A DNA stretch of 64,000 bases from Polyangium jinanense (GCF_028435365.1 NZ_JAGTJJ010000019.1:1-64000); one strand, 5' to 3'. Positions 36,008 through 45,639 are shown, numbered from the stretch's first letter. Notes: a model not told the origin generated them from the letters alone. A program made the numbers and translations.

Positions 36008-36520
36008 ATGGGGGGAGAATCGCGGATTCTTTTGGTCGACGACGATCCGATGTTCGGCGCGGAAGCCGTGCGATGGCTCCGCGCCGCGGATCTCGACGTC
36101 ACGTTTCATCAAGGGCCTCTCGGCACGCTCCAGGCGGTGAAAGCCACGCGTTGCGAGCTCGTCGTGATCGACGTCAACATGCCGAAGGTCGATGGGGGAC
36201 TTCTCGTGCGAATGATCCGGGACGCCTTTGGCCTCGGTCGTACCCGCGTGATGCTCTGCTCCGACATGCGGCAAGACGTGCTCACGGCGCTCGCCAAGGC
36301 CCTGCAGGTGCCTTCTGTCGCGAAGAGCGCGGGCTTCGAAGTGCTCGTCGAGAGCGTGCGTGCGGCCCTCCGCGAGCCGCGCGTTCGTGGGCCCGACGCG
36401 CCCGACGAGGCGAACCCCGCCTGCGACAGCGACACCTCGTGCGTCCCGTCCTCGGTTCGTCCCGTCACACCCGAGGTGGGGCGTCGTCGACCGACGCCGC
36501 GCCGCGTACGTGGTCGTTGA
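36008..36520 (+). CDS. Single-domain response regulator
   Basis: 170 residues. The receiver domain occupies about 5-120, with the acidic pair Asp11-Asp12 (LLVDDDP), the phosphoacceptor Asp55 (VVIDVNMP), the switch Ser85 (MLCSDMR) and Lys106, which is followed by Ser and not the usual Pro. The 50-residue C-terminal tail is Pro/Arg-rich and has no output domain. It must act through a partner, as CheY-like regulators do. No histidine kinase is adjacent. The gene is convergent with the FAAL operon, 25 bp apart. Confidence 0.88.
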   Translation: MGGESRILLVDDDPMFGAEAVRWLRAADLDVTFHQGPLGTLQAVKATRCELVVIDVNMPKVDGGLLVRMIRDAFGLGRTRVMLCSDMRQDVLTALAKALQVPSVAKSAGFEVLVESVRAALREPRVRGPDAPDEANPACDSDTSCVPSSVRPVTPEVGRRRPTPRRVRGR

Positions 36521-36545
36521 TTGCATCCCGCGCGGTCCCGGAAGC

Positions 36546-39500
36546 TCATTCTGTAGGCGCAAACCCTCGGATGAGCGTACGCCACGTCGAAAGCACGCGC
36601 CCGAGCCAGGGCAGATCGAACACCGGCGAGACCACGGTGTACGTGGTCAATCGATCCAGGAAGAACCACGCGAGCGAGGCGCCGAATGCAGCTCGTAATG
36701 CCTCGTCGTCGAGGCCCGGCGCGACCATCTCGGCGTGGACACGCACGAGGGCAAACGCCTCTTCGGCGGTCGTGTCCGGGGAAAGCGTCCAGCAAAGAAG
36801 CTCCGCGAGATCACGCGTCCCAGGGCCGAGCGCCGAGAGCTCCCAGTCGTAGAGGACGATCCCCGCGTCCGAGGGTCCTCGTCGTAATGCGAGGTTCCGC
36901 GGATTGACGTCATTGTGCAGCAGCGTCGCCGGCACCGCAGCGAGCGCATCGGCCCAACGGACGTCGTCGAGCAGACGCGCCGCCAGAGCTGCAACGTCCG
37001 CGTCGATGCGCGTTCGCGCGTGCCCGAAGAGCGCCTCCCAGAGCGGCACGAGCTCCGCCGCGACGGTCCCGGCGGCCCGCGCCCAGGGCACCACGGACAG
37101 CGCCGCGGCAGGGCCTTGCAAATCCGCATGCAATCGAGCGAGTCCCCGCACCGCGCGCCGCACCGCATCGAGCGGCCAGGGCTCGGCGACGGCGTCGAGC
37201 GCTTCCACCTGGTCGCCTTCGCGCAATCGTTCGAGGATGAGCGGAGCGTCGATCGCGTCGTCGTGCGGGGAAAAACAGCGAGGCCGCACGCGCGCGAGCT
37301 CCGCATGGTCGAGGCCATAGAGTGCACGTTCGCGTGTATGGGCAGATGCGACGTCGAGCCAATGGCCGTGCATTTCCAGCGCGGCGGCGAGCGTGGGGCT
37401 CGAAGCGCGCGCCACGTCGGTGCAAAGGGCGCGGAGCTCGTCACCGCGGGCCGACGCTTTGAGCACGACGTCGAGCTCGCGGCCATCGTCGAGCATCAAC
37501 ATCGCGGGGTAAACGCCGACGGGGCGATCGCAAAAACCACAAGCGAGGCGGCTCAACAGACCGCTGCCCGTGATCGCGGGCATCACGCGGGCCGAGGTGA
37601 CCTCGCGCGATACGCCGTCGACGACGACCCGCCGAGGTGCCTCCGGAAGCGCGCGGGACGCCGCGGTCGCGCGCGCGCGGCGCCGGGGCGGGAGCGGAAG
37701 CGCGGAGGCCGCTTGCCACGCGGCGACGCGATCATCGAGGAAAGCGGGATCGACGGGCTCGGTCCCGCGATAGGCGGGTGCGATCGATATCACGGCGCGC
37801 CGCGCTCGCTCGTACGTTCGCAATGTGCCGGCGCGGAAAAACGGCCACAGCCCTCGCAATCGCCCCCGGCGATGAAGGCCTATTCCTTCGACGCGGGCGA
37901 GCCATGCTTCCCACGGAATCAACGCGACATCATACCCCGCGAGCGCCAGCCACGCGACCACCTCCCGGAGCGAGCGTGACTCGTCCCCCACGTGGACGAG
38001 CAGAGGCCCCGCATCGACGAGATCCGCGAGGACCCGGGCGAGGTGGTCCCGTGGGCAAACCGAAAACGGCAAATCGAGGTCCGGGGCCGCGCCCGCCTCG
38101 ATGCACGCGCGGAGCAAAATGGCCACCACGTCGTCCACGCTCGCCTCGCCGTCCTTCCCGCCGAGCACGAGCGAAGGCCGCACGATCGTGGCCGAGAGCC
38201 CCTCCTTTCGCGCTCGATCCACGAGGAGCTCGGCCACGGCCTTCGAGGATGCATACCCGAGCGGCAACCGCGGGAGCCGCGCGCGAAGGGCCGAGGGCGG
38301 CTCGTCGTCGCCGAGCACGGCCCCCGGCGCGGCCGCGCCGTCGTGACACACGATCTGCGAGGATACATGGACGAGCCGCGCCCCCGCGGCGGCGCAAAGG
38401 GCGATCACCTCGGCCGTCCCGCAGGCATTCGTGGGCGCGAGCGACGAATACGGCAAGACCCAATTCACGGCCCCCGCCACGTGCACGACCACGTCGAGCT
38501 CTCGGGCGAGCGCACGATGACGCTCCTCCCCGAGCCCGAGGTTCGGCAGGCAGACGTCCCCGGCCAAACCCCGAGCGCCGTCCGCGCCCCTCGCCAGCAC
38601 GAGCACTCGTTTGTCACGACGCACGAGCTCGGCGACGACGGCGCGCCCGACGAACCCCGTCCCGCCGGTGACGAGAATCACGCCGCCGCCCGATCGACGT
38701 GGTTTCGGGCGCGGCAGGGGGTGCTCCAGATCCTTTATCCAGGGCGCATCGAGCGCTATCGTTCCCTCGACGAGGGCGCGCAGGGACGGCGCGCCGCCCC
38801 ACACGTCGAGCGAAATCGTGCGACCGAGCAGATCCCCGAGCACGGCCGCGGCGTCTGCGGCCTTCAGCGAATCGAGCGGCAACCGCGCGGGCGGCTCGTC
38901 GATGTCGATTTCGTCGAGCGAAAGGCCCGTGACCCTCGCAAGCATGAGATGCGCCGCGCGCAGCCGACTCCCCTCCCCTGGCGACCCCTCCAGCGCCGGC
39001 GGCGGACGAACGGGCATTTCGATTTCACCAGCGCGCAACATGGCCTCGGTCGCCCGTCGCTGGAGCTTGCCCGAAGACGTCTTCGGCAACGTGTGTTTCG
39101 GGACGAGCGCGACATCCACGAAGATCCCGTGCTCGAACGCCACGGCGCGATGAACGGCGGCCCTCACCGCGGCGCGGCCGGCGTCGTCGAGCCGACCGTC
39201 GACCTCGCAAACCACGACGGGCCGCGGCTCCCCTCCCCCCGCGACATCCTCGAGCAACACGGCGCAGACGCATCCCCGCCGAATCGCCGGATGCGCGCCC
39301 TCGGCCGCACGCTCGACGTCGTGCGCGTGATGATTCTCGCCGCGGACGATGAGCACGTCCTTTTGCCGGCCCACGAGGAAGAGTTTGTCCGCGCGTCGAT
39401 ATCCGAGATCCCCCGTCCGCAAAAAGGTCTGCTCCGACCCCGCGAGCGTCGCGCCAAACACCCCACGTGTCGCCTCTTCGTCGCCCCAGTACCCATCGGC

Positions 39501-40706
39501 GACGCTCCCGCTCTGGAGCCAGATCTCCCCGATACGCCCGTCCGGGAGCGGCCGCTGCGTCTCCAGATCCACCACCCGCACCGTGACGAGCGGCGGGATT
39601 TCTCCCACGCAAACGACGTCGATCGCGCGCTCGCCGCCCGCCTCCTCGGCTTCGCCACGCGCAAGGGCAGCGGCCGACAGGCGCTCCACGGTGTACGGCG
39701 CGTGCGTGCGGCACGAAGCGAGCACGGTATGCTCGGCGAGCCCGTAACAGGGAAACCACGCAGCCGCGGAGAAACGCGACGGCGCGAACGCCTCGGCGAA
39801 CGCCGCGAGCGTGCTCGCGCGAATGGGCTCGGCGCCGCAATACGCCTGGGCCCAGCAGGAGAGATCGAGCTTTTCGCGCGCGGCCGGATCGATTTTTCGC
39901 ATGCATAGATCATAGGCAAAGTTCGGCCCGCCGCTCCGCATCGCCCCGAAGCGCTCGATGGCCCGAAGCCACCGCAGCGGTCGTTCCAGAAAAACCCACG
40001 GCGGCATCAACCAAGCCGGCCAGCCGCCGTCGAGCGGGAGCAAGATTCCCTCGATGAGCCCCATGTCGTGAAATTGAGGGAGCCAGCTCACGGAGGCGCG
40101 CGGAATCATGGGCGCGACGCCATGAATGACGTGCAGGTTGTGCGAGAGGTTGCTCCGCAGAATACGCACGCCCTTCGGCGCAGCCGTCGATCCCGAGGTG
40201 TATTGGAGAAACGCGAGGCCATCCTCGCGCGGCTCCTCGACGCGGCGGCCCGCGCGTGGGACCTCGGTCACGTCGATCCAGGGCAAACACGCGAGCGCGG
40301 GCACGGTCTCGTCGAGGATCGGGCGATACGGCAAAATCACGGCCGTCGTGAGCACGCCCGCGGGCGCTGCATTCGCGACGAGATGGCCAAGCCGCGCGAG
40401 GCTGCGCGCCGGCTTGTGTGGATCGGGCGGGATCGCGGGCACCGCGACCCTCCCCGCGCGAAGGCAAGCGAGGAAAGCGACCACGAAATCGAGCCCCGGC
40501 GGGAAAAGCAGGAGCACCCGCGCGTCCTCGGGAAAACGCTCGACCAACGCAGCGGCCACGTCGTCGACGCGCGCATCGAGCGCGCCCAACGAGAGCGAGG
40601 CCGAGACAACCTCGCCGTCGTCGAGAAACCCGAGCGCGTGCTCGTCCCCCCGCGCCTCGGCGCGCCGGCGCAATTTCAGGGGCAGGAACGTGAGCTCGCC
40701 GGTCAC
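36546..40706 (-). CDS. FAAL-ACP-thioester reductase-APH fusion enzyme
   Basis: 1386 residues from a GTG at 40704-40706 that overlaps the PlsC stop by 4 bp (GTGA). Module 1 (about 1-560) is a fatty acyl-AMP ligase: YTSGSTAAPKG (169-179), YGLAEHT (321-327), TGDLGY (431-436), RGENHHAHDVE (455-465), PKTSSGK (541-547). Module 2 (about 580-655) is an acyl carrier protein with the phosphopantetheine serine in LDSLK (Ser613). Module 3 (about 675-1000) is a thioester reductase: GGTGFVG (681-687) and YASSK (Tyr818, Lys822). Module 4 (about 1040-1386) is an aminoglycoside-phosphotransferase-like kinase: HNDVNPRN (1264-1271) and YDWE (1286-1289). It should activate a fatty acid, load it on its own carrier and release an aldehyde or alcohol. 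What the kinase module phosphorylates is unknown. Last gene of the lipid operon. Confidence 0.9.
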   Translation of the reverse strand: MTGELTFLPLKLRRRAEARGDEHALGFLDDGEVVSASLSLGALDARVDDVAAALVERFPEDARVLLLFPPGLDFVVAFLACLRAGRVAVPAIPPDPHKPARSLARLGHLVANAAPAGVLTTAVILPYRPILDETVPALACLPWIDVTEVPRAGRRVEEPREDGLAFLQYTSGSTAAPKGVRILRSNLSHNLHVIHGVAPMIPRASVSWLPQFHDMGLIEGILLPLDGGWPAWLMPPWVFLERPLRWLRAIERFGAMRSGGPNFAYDLCMRKIDPAAREKLDLSCWAQAYCGAEPIRASTLAAFAEAFAPSRFSAAAWFPCYGLAEHTVLASCRTHAPYTVERLSAAALARGEAEEAGGERAIDVVCVGEIPPLVTVRVVDLETQRPLPDGRIGEIWLQSGSVADGYWGDEEATRGVFGATLAGSEQTFLRTGDLGYRRADKLFLVGRQKDVLIVRGENHHAHDVERAAEGAHPAIRRGCVCAVLLEDVAGGGEPRPVVVCEVDGRLDDAGRAAVRAAVHRAVAFEHGIFVDVALVPKHTLPKTSSGKLQRRATEAMLRAGEIEMPVRPPPALEGSPGEGSRLRAAHLMLARVTGLSLDEIDIDEPPARLPLDSLKAADAAAVLGDLLGRTISLDVWGGAPSLRALVEGTIALDAPWIKDLEHPLPRPKPRRSGGGVILVTGGTGFVGRAVVAELVRRDKRVLVLARGADGARGLAGDVCLPNLGLGEERHRALARELDVVVHVAGAVNWVLPYSSLAPTNACGTAEVIALCAAAGARLVHVSSQIVCHDGAAAPGAVLGDDEPPSALRARLPRLPLGYASSKAVAELLVDRARKEGLSATIVRPSLVLGGKDGEASVDDVVAILLRACIEAGAAPDLDLPFSVCPRDHLARVLADLVDAGPLLVHVGDESRSLREVVAWLALAGYDVALIPWEAWLARVEGIGLHRRGRLRGLWPFFRAGTLRTYERARRAVISIAPAYRGTEPVDPAFLDDRVAAWQAASALPLPPRRRARATAASRALPEAPRRVVVDGVSREVTSARVMPAITGSGLLSRLACGFCDRPVGVYPAMLMLDDGRELDVVLKASARGDELRALCTDVARASSPTLAAALEMHGHWLDVASAHTRERALYGLDHAELARVRPRCFSPHDDAIDAPLILERLREGDQVEALDAVAEPWPLDAVRRAVRGLARLHADLQGPAAALSVVPWARAAGTVAAELVPLWEALFGHARTRIDADVAALAARLLDDVRWADALAAVPATLLHNDVNPRNLALRRGPSDAGIVLYDWELSALGPGTRDLAELLCWTLSPDTTAEEAFALVRVHAEMVAPGLDDEALRAAFGASLAWFFLDRLTTYTVVSPVFDLPWLGRVLSTWRTLIRGFAPTE

Positions 40707-41452
40707 GCCGCTGCTCGCTGGTTTGGCGCGGCAAGCTCGGCCTCGAAGGCCTGGAAGATGCCACGCACGTGGTCGGCGTGCTCGCGGGCGGTCTCGGGCC
40801 GCCAGCCGCTCGTGTCGATCTCGGGCAAGACGTGCACGATGACCTTCGTCCGCGTCATGACCCAGCTTTTTCCGGGATTCTCGGCCCGCGGAATCTCGAG
40901 GTACACCGGCACCATCGGCGCCCCGAGGGCCGCCGCCAGGTGAAACGCGCCCTTGTTGAAAGGCCCGACGCCGCCCGAAATCACGCGTGTCCCTTCCGGG
41001 CTCAAATACACGGCGTCGCCCGTCTTTCGGAGCACCTTGCACGCGGCCGCGAAGAGCTTGCGTCGTTTTTCGGTGTACGTCTGCGGCACCGTGAAAAACG
41101 TGCCGACACACACCGCCACGAGCGCGCCCGGCGGAAACACCCACGCGCCGCGCTTCATGAAGAATCGCGCTCGCGGCAGGCGTAGCGAGAGGAGCACGAA
41201 GAGGTCGATCGACGAGGTGTGGTTCGAGACGTACACCACGCGGCGCTCCGGGAGCGGAAGCACGGGAGCACGCACCTCGACGGAGACGCCGGAGAGGCGA
41301 AGCACGACGGAAGCGGCCCAGGCCCCGAGCCCTTCGGCCACGGCGCGCCGGCCGAGGAGGAGACGCACGAGGACGAAAAGCGGCGAGAGCGCCGTGACGA
41401 AGACAATGGTCAAAAGGAGGGCGACGAGGCCCCGAATACGCTTCAGGCTCAC
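40703..41452 (-). CDS. 1-acyl-sn-glycerol-3-phosphate acyltransferase-like (PlsC family)
   Basis: 249 residues from a GTG that overlaps the methyltransferase stop by 4 bp. A hydrophobic N-terminal helix (LVALLLTIVFVTALSPLFVL) anchors it. The family acceptor motif NHTSSIDLF (canonical NHxxxxD; His and Asp catalytic) is at about 77. YLSPEGTR (canonical FPEGTR) lies near residue 155, and the acyl-chain motif VPVYLEIPR near 180. It should acylate the sn-2 position of a lysophosphatidic-acid-like or alkylglycerol-phosphate lipid on the cytoplasmic face of the membrane. Translational coupling on both sides argues that it works in one pathway with the FAAL fusion. Confidence 0.9.
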   Translation of the reverse strand: MSLKRIRGLVALLLTIVFVTALSPLFVLVRLLLGRRAVAEGLGAWAASVVLRLSGVSVEVRAPVLPLPERRVVYVSNHTSSIDLFVLLSLRLPRARFFMKRGAWVFPPGALVAVCVGTFFTVPQTYTEKRRKLFAAACKVLRKTGDAVYLSPEGTRVISGGVGPFNKGAFHLAAALGAPMVPVYLEIPRAENPGKSWVMTRTKVIVHVLPEIDTSGWRPETAREHADHVRGIFQAFEAELAAPNQRAAA

Positions 41453-42426
41453 GGCGAAGCCCCCGACGCCGGCCGTTCGAGGACGATCGTCTGCATGGCC
41501 AGGTTGAGCTGTTTCTCGAAGAGCAAGACCGGGGAGAGCGCGAGTTGTCCCGCGAAATACGGGCCGATCGCCTTGCCCACGTCGAGCCCCTTGCCACGCA
41601 GCACGTGGAACGCCGTGCCCGCGAAGAGATAAAAATAGGCCGGGAAGGCGCCCCAGGGCACGTGGTCAACGATCGAAAGGCCGCTCTTTTCGCACATCGC
41701 CCGGAGCGTTTGCCAATCGAAGAGCACCGTGTGTTGCGGCGCCTGGAGCCCTGGCCAGCGATCCTTGAAGAGCCGGAAGCTCACCGAATCGAGGCGCGGC
41801 ACCTCGATCACGACACGTCCCCCGGGCGCGAGCAGGCTGCGCGCGCGCGTGAGCGTCTGCAGCGGCTCGTAATCGTGCTCGAGGAAATGCCACATCGTGA
41901 TCAGATCGAAGCGCGCGTCGCCGAAGTCGATGTCGGAGAAGACGCCGAGACGAAAATCGACGCCTTCGAGCAGCGGATTGTCCCGGAGATCCTTGAAATC
42001 CACGCCGGTCACGACGGCGCCGTGCTTCCGGCGGAGCATCTGCAGGAAGCTGCCCACGGCGCAGCCGATGTCGAGCACGCGCATGCCACGCCGCAGGGAG
42101 ACGTACCGACCACAAAGCTCGACCTTGCGGCGATCGTGGCCGTTCATGCCCCATTCATAAAGAGGCGTGAACACGCCCCAATCTTTCTTTTTGCGGTGGG
42201 CGATGTACTCGGAGTCGTAATAGGCGCCGATGTCGTCCTGGAGGATGCGCGGCCGCTGATAGGCGAGGTCACACGAGCAGCAGCGCACGAAGCGGAACCG
42301 GCCGGGTTTACCGGTGAGGTCGTCCTCGGCTTCGATCAGGAAATCGGCGTCGCGCCCGCCGCAGCCTGGGCAGGCATTGTCTTCCATGCGGTGCTTCGTC
42401 TCCGGGAGCGTGGCCTCGATCGTCAT
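41449..42426 (-). CDS. Zinc-ribbon class I SAM methyltransferase
   Basis: 325 residues from ATG 42424-42426, 8 nt after AAGGA; an in-frame extension upstream would overlap the UbiA-like gene. An N-terminal zinc ribbon has CPGC (19-22) and CCSC (49-52). The methyltransferase domain shows motif I VLDIGCAVGSFLQML at about 115, and LITMWHFLEHDYEPL and LLAPGGRVVIEVPR further on. A C-terminal amphipathic region (AYFYLFAGTAFHVL) suggests membrane association. The architecture is that of methyltransferases acting on lipid-linked or sugar acceptors. In this operon the acceptor is probably the lipid head group or chain. Confidence 0.88.
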   Translation of the reverse strand: MTIEATLPETKHRMEDNACPGCGGRDADFLIEAEDDLTGKPGRFRFVRCCSCDLAYQRPRILQDDIGAYYDSEYIAHRKKKDWGVFTPLYEWGMNGHDRRKVELCGRYVSLRRGMRVLDIGCAVGSFLQMLRRKHGAVVTGVDFKDLRDNPLLEGVDFRLGVFSDIDFGDARFDLITMWHFLEHDYEPLQTLTRARSLLAPGGRVVIEVPRLDSVSFRLFKDRWPGLQAPQHTVLFDWQTLRAMCEKSGLSIVDHVPWGAFPAYFYLFAGTAFHVLRGKGLDVGKAIGPYFAGQLALSPVLLFEKQLNLAMQTIVLERPASGASP

Positions 42427-42437
42427 CGTCGTGTCCT

Positions 42438-43100
42438 TCAGGGGAAAATGCGGTCGTGAAGCAGCCAGACGGCGAGTCCGGCGCAGAGGCAAACAAGGTC
42501 GACGAGGGCAAGCGCGAGCGCGAAAGGCGAGCGGCGCGCCTCCGCGTCGTGCAGGAGCTCGTAGGAGCCAACCACGCCGTAAAGCGCCAGAGCGCGGCCG
42601 AGAACCACGCGCGGAGGCATGGCGGGGAACGCGAGCGCAATCGCGAGCGCGGGCACCTTGAGCAGAATCACGTGGGCGAAGACCACACGCAGGTGGGGCC
42701 ACACCGAGCGCGCTTCATAGACGCCCGCCGCAGCGGCAAAGGTGGCGCCTGCGAGAGGAGCGTACTCACCGCCGAGCACGAGGGTGGGGACGCAGGAGGC
42801 GACGAGGCCGACATACGCGAGGCTCCGAGGCCCTTTCGAAGAAGGGAGGCGGCAGAGCACACGCATGGGGTAGTGACGGCGATCGTGCGCGAGGTCCTCG
42901 ACGTCGTCCCACAACCGAAGCGCGACGATGCACACGAACGCCACCAGGCCGCGGACGAGCATGTTCCTTGCGCCGCCCGCGAGCGTGATCAGGAGCGCAA
43001 GAGGCACGAGCAGATACCACGACGCGAGCACGCGCTCGCAGAACCAGTCCCAGGCCCACGGGCCCACGTCGAGCCGCTCGTGTTCAGGGGAATCGGACAT
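42438..43100 (-). CDS. UbiA-like membrane prenyltransferase
   Basis: 220 residues from ATG 43098-43100; its start overlaps the dikinase gene end by 17 bp. It is a polytopic protein of about seven helices. After the second helix stands WDDVEDLAHD (64-73), fitting the UbiA aspartate motif (N/D)DxxDxxxD, followed by the basic RRHYPMR. A second weak aspartate motif is LLHDAEARR near residue 190. UbiA enzymes transfer a prenyl chain to an aromatic ring, heme, sugar-phosphate or, in archaea, geranylgeranylglyceryl phosphate. It is shorter than the usual 280-300 residues, so the family call is good but activity is not certain. Confidence 0.75.
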   Translation of the reverse strand: MSDSPEHERLDVGPWAWDWFCERVLASWYLLVPLALLITLAGGARNMLVRGLVAFVCIVALRLWDDVEDLAHDRRHYPMRVLCRLPSSKGPRSLAYVGLVASCVPTLVLGGEYAPLAGATFAAAAGVYEARSVWPHLRVVFAHVILLKVPALAIALAFPAMPPRVVLGRALALYGVVGSYELLHDAEARRSPFALALALVDLVCLCAGLAVWLLHDRIFP

Positions 43101-45639
43101 GTCCCGTGTCTCCATCGACGACGATGTCGCGCCCGTGGGAGATCCGCGTGGTCGCCTCGGGGACACCGACGACCGAAGGAATGCCGAGCTCCCGCGCGAG
43201 GATCGAACCATGCGAGAGCATGCCGCCACGCTCGAGGACGAGGCCCTTTACCAGGAAAAACAGCGGTGCCCAGCCGGGATCCGTTTGTCGCGCGACGAGC
43301 ACGTCGCCGGGCGCGAGCCTCGCCGCATCCGCGAGGCCTCCGAGCACCGCGGCGCGCCCCGAGACGCGGCCACCGCTCGCCGGGACGCCGCGCAGAACGC
43401 CGTCGTCGGTCGAGAGATCGGGCGCGGGTGCGGCAGACGTTTCGAGCGCGGAAGGCGCGACGAACGTGCCCGCGGCGAGGGTGAAGACGTCGGGTAGATC
43501 GAGCGCGGAGAGCGCGGCATGTTCGTCGCGGCGCGTCGCGACGAGCACACGCACATCGCTCGGGGAAGCGCGGTCCGCCGCGAGATCCGCGAGCTCGTCG
43601 AACCGAAAGAAAAATACGTCGTCGACGGCGTCCGTGATGCCTGCCGCGACAAGCCGCCGGCCGAGGGCGAGCGCGACGCCGCGCAGGCGCGTATACAGCA
43701 AGGCCTGCCGAAATCGCGCGCGCTCGCGGAGCTGCACGGAGGTCTGCGTCGCGAGCACGAGCGCGTCGAAGAGCGGTCGCAAGGCGCGACGAGGTCCCGT
43801 GAGCCGCGCGCGAAGCCGCGCTGTCTCGCGCTCCCGCTCGGCCCGCTGGCGCTCGAAGGCACGCGCGGGGCTCTCGATGCTTGGATCTCCAACGGCTTCC
43901 ACGTACCGCGAGAGCAGCAGCAAGAGGCGGTCGGGCTCCTCCGCGAGCGAGGGCTCGGTGAGCAAGAGCTCGCCCGATCCGCGAAAGCCGAACCGATCGA
44001 GCCATTCATCGACACGCGCGCCGAGCTCCGGATCGAGCGCACCGCGAAACACGGCAAACCTCCCGCCACACGTGGCGAGCGCCTCCCGCGCAGGTGCATC
44101 CGCGTGCACCACGACCGCAAGCTCCCAGAGCGAACGCAGCGACCACGCGCCGGCGACGTCGAGCCCCTTCAGAAGCGCATGATGCCGCGCCGCAGGATCG
44201 TCCGTGCCATGCACGCTCGCGCCCGCGTCGTCGCGATCGATCACGCGAAGCAGCGCTTGCAGCGCCCGGTACGTGACGGCGGCCGCGCAATCGGCGAGCG
44301 AGGCGTCGACCCAGCGCCGCAGCCGCACGTCGAGGATCGCTTCGAGTCCTTCGGCAAGCGCGCGCTCCGGCATCGTCGCGACCTCGCGCGGATGAAAACG
44401 CGACGCGACGTCGTCGACCGCACGTTCGAAGCGGGCCACGCGCGCCGGCAGATCACGATACGCGCGCGCCACGTGCGTGATCACGCGGCCGAGCGCCGTG
44501 ATCTCGTCGGTCACGCGCCGCCCCTCGGGCGAGGAAGCGCCTGCACCGACGAAGACGTCGAAGCTGTCCACGAACCAGTCGCCGAACGGCATGAGCCGGA
44601 GGACCGCGTGGATGTGCGAGAGGTTGTAGTAGAGCCGCGCGCCGAGCGCGTCGACGATGCCCCGGAACGCCTCGTCGTGGGCCGCGATGCGCGCGTCCTC
44701 GATGCCGAACTCGCGTGCCAGGTTGCGGAAGTACGCGTCGTACCCCGCGCGGGCGAATGAGACGACCAGCGGCGTCACCGGCGCCGGGAAGTTCTCGCTG
44801 ATGTTCGCGTTCGACCAGAGGAACGTGCGCCGATCCGTGACGGGCCGCGCCTGCACGATCCAGAGCGCGCCCTCGGGATCGACGGCCCACTCGACATCGA
44901 GCGAGAGGCCTCGCCGCCGTTCGAGCGTGGTCGCGTGTTTCACGAGCTCACGCGCGGCATCGTTCGTCAGCGGAAACGGGCTCCCGTCCTCCGGCAAACG
45001 CTCCACGTGCGCGATGCGCCGCGTGCCTTCCGAAGCACGGCGATCCAGGCGGAAAGCGCCCGGCGTGATCGCGCCGTCGACGAGCGCTTGCCCGTGCCCG
45101 CGGCACCATTCGCCACGAAGCATGACGCCGTCGGTGAAAAGAACGCCGGCCGCCGCGCTGGGAACGAGCCGCTGTACGACGACGGCGACGCCCTGCAAAC
45201 GCACCTTGCGGGCCTCCTCGTACGCGCGCACGCGAAGCGCCGCGCGCGAGGCCACAGAGCGCCGTACAGCCGCGACGAGCGCCGCAGAATCCGCGCCGTC
45301 GACCGGAAAGATCGATTCGAGAAGCCCCGCAAAAGCCGCGGTCGTCCCGTCCTCGCCGACGGCCGAGCTCCGCACGATCAGCGGGCCACCGCCGAGCCTC
45401 CGGCGCACCTCGTCGAGCGCCTCCACGCAGCGCGCAGGCACGGGTTTGCCCTCGTCCGTCAGCGCCGCGGAGAACGCGGTCGTCAGGATCACGCCTTCGG
45501 GCACTGGTGCCCCCACGGCGCGGAGCTCCTGCAGCGATCGCCCCTTCCCGCCGACGAGCGCGACGTCGTCGACGCCGTCGAACCCACGCACGAACGGCCG
45601 TCTCCGCAGCATCCCCTCGATCCCCCCGCGCCCCTTCAT
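43084..45639 (-). CDS. PEP-synthase/rifampin-phosphotransferase-like dikinase
   Basis: 851 residues from ATG 45637-45639, overlapping the CarS-like stop by 4 bp (ATGA). The N-terminal ATP-binding domain (about 15-320) has VGGKGRSLQEL, PLIVRSSAVGED and WIVQARPVTDRR. A long helical central domain (about 330-740) follows. The C-terminal swivelling domain carries the phospho-histidine motif GGMLSHGSILARELGIPSV (His810). The PEP/pyruvate-binding TIM barrel of PEP synthase and PPDK is missing. That order and length match rifampin phosphotransferase, which uses ATP to phosphorylate a hydroxyl group, releasing AMP and phosphate. The acceptor here is presumably an alcohol of the lipid pathway (inference). 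Confidence 0.85.
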   Translation of the reverse strand: MKGRGGIEGMLRRRPFVRGFDGVDDVALVGGKGRSLQELRAVGAPVPEGVILTTAFSAALTDEGKPVPARCVEALDEVRRRLGGGPLIVRSSAVGEDGTTAAFAGLLESIFPVDGADSAALVAAVRRSVASRAALRVRAYEEARKVRLQGVAVVVQRLVPSAAAGVLFTDGVMLRGEWCRGHGQALVDGAITPGAFRLDRRASEGTRRIAHVERLPEDGSPFPLTNDAARELVKHATTLERRRGLSLDVEWAVDPEGALWIVQARPVTDRRTFLWSNANISENFPAPVTPLVVSFARAGYDAYFRNLAREFGIEDARIAAHDEAFRGIVDALGARLYYNLSHIHAVLRLMPFGDWFVDSFDVFVGAGASSPEGRRVTDEITALGRVITHVARAYRDLPARVARFERAVDDVASRFHPREVATMPERALAEGLEAILDVRLRRWVDASLADCAAAVTYRALQALLRVIDRDDAGASVHGTDDPAARHHALLKGLDVAGAWSLRSLWELAVVVHADAPAREALATCGGRFAVFRGALDPELGARVDEWLDRFGFRGSGELLLTEPSLAEEPDRLLLLLSRYVEAVGDPSIESPARAFERQRAERERETARLRARLTGPRRALRPLFDALVLATQTSVQLRERARFRQALLYTRLRGVALALGRRLVAAGITDAVDDVFFFRFDELADLAADRASPSDVRVLVATRRDEHAALSALDLPDVFTLAAGTFVAPSALETSAAPAPDLSTDDGVLRGVPASGGRVSGRAAVLGGLADAARLAPGDVLVARQTDPGWAPLFFLVKGLVLERGGMLSHGSILARELGIPSVVGVPEATTRISHGRDIVVDGDTGHVRFP

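Noticed and set aside
37637..39908. Long plus-strand frames antisense to the FAAL fusion
   Set aside because: Arg/Pro/His-rich mirror frames with no domain, no ribosome-binding site and convincing coding sequence opposite.
36546..41669. Reading the FAAL protein as 1707 residues
   Set aside because: The first 321 codons overlap the PlsC gene in another frame and have no protein character; the GTG at 40706 gives a standard 4-bp coupling.
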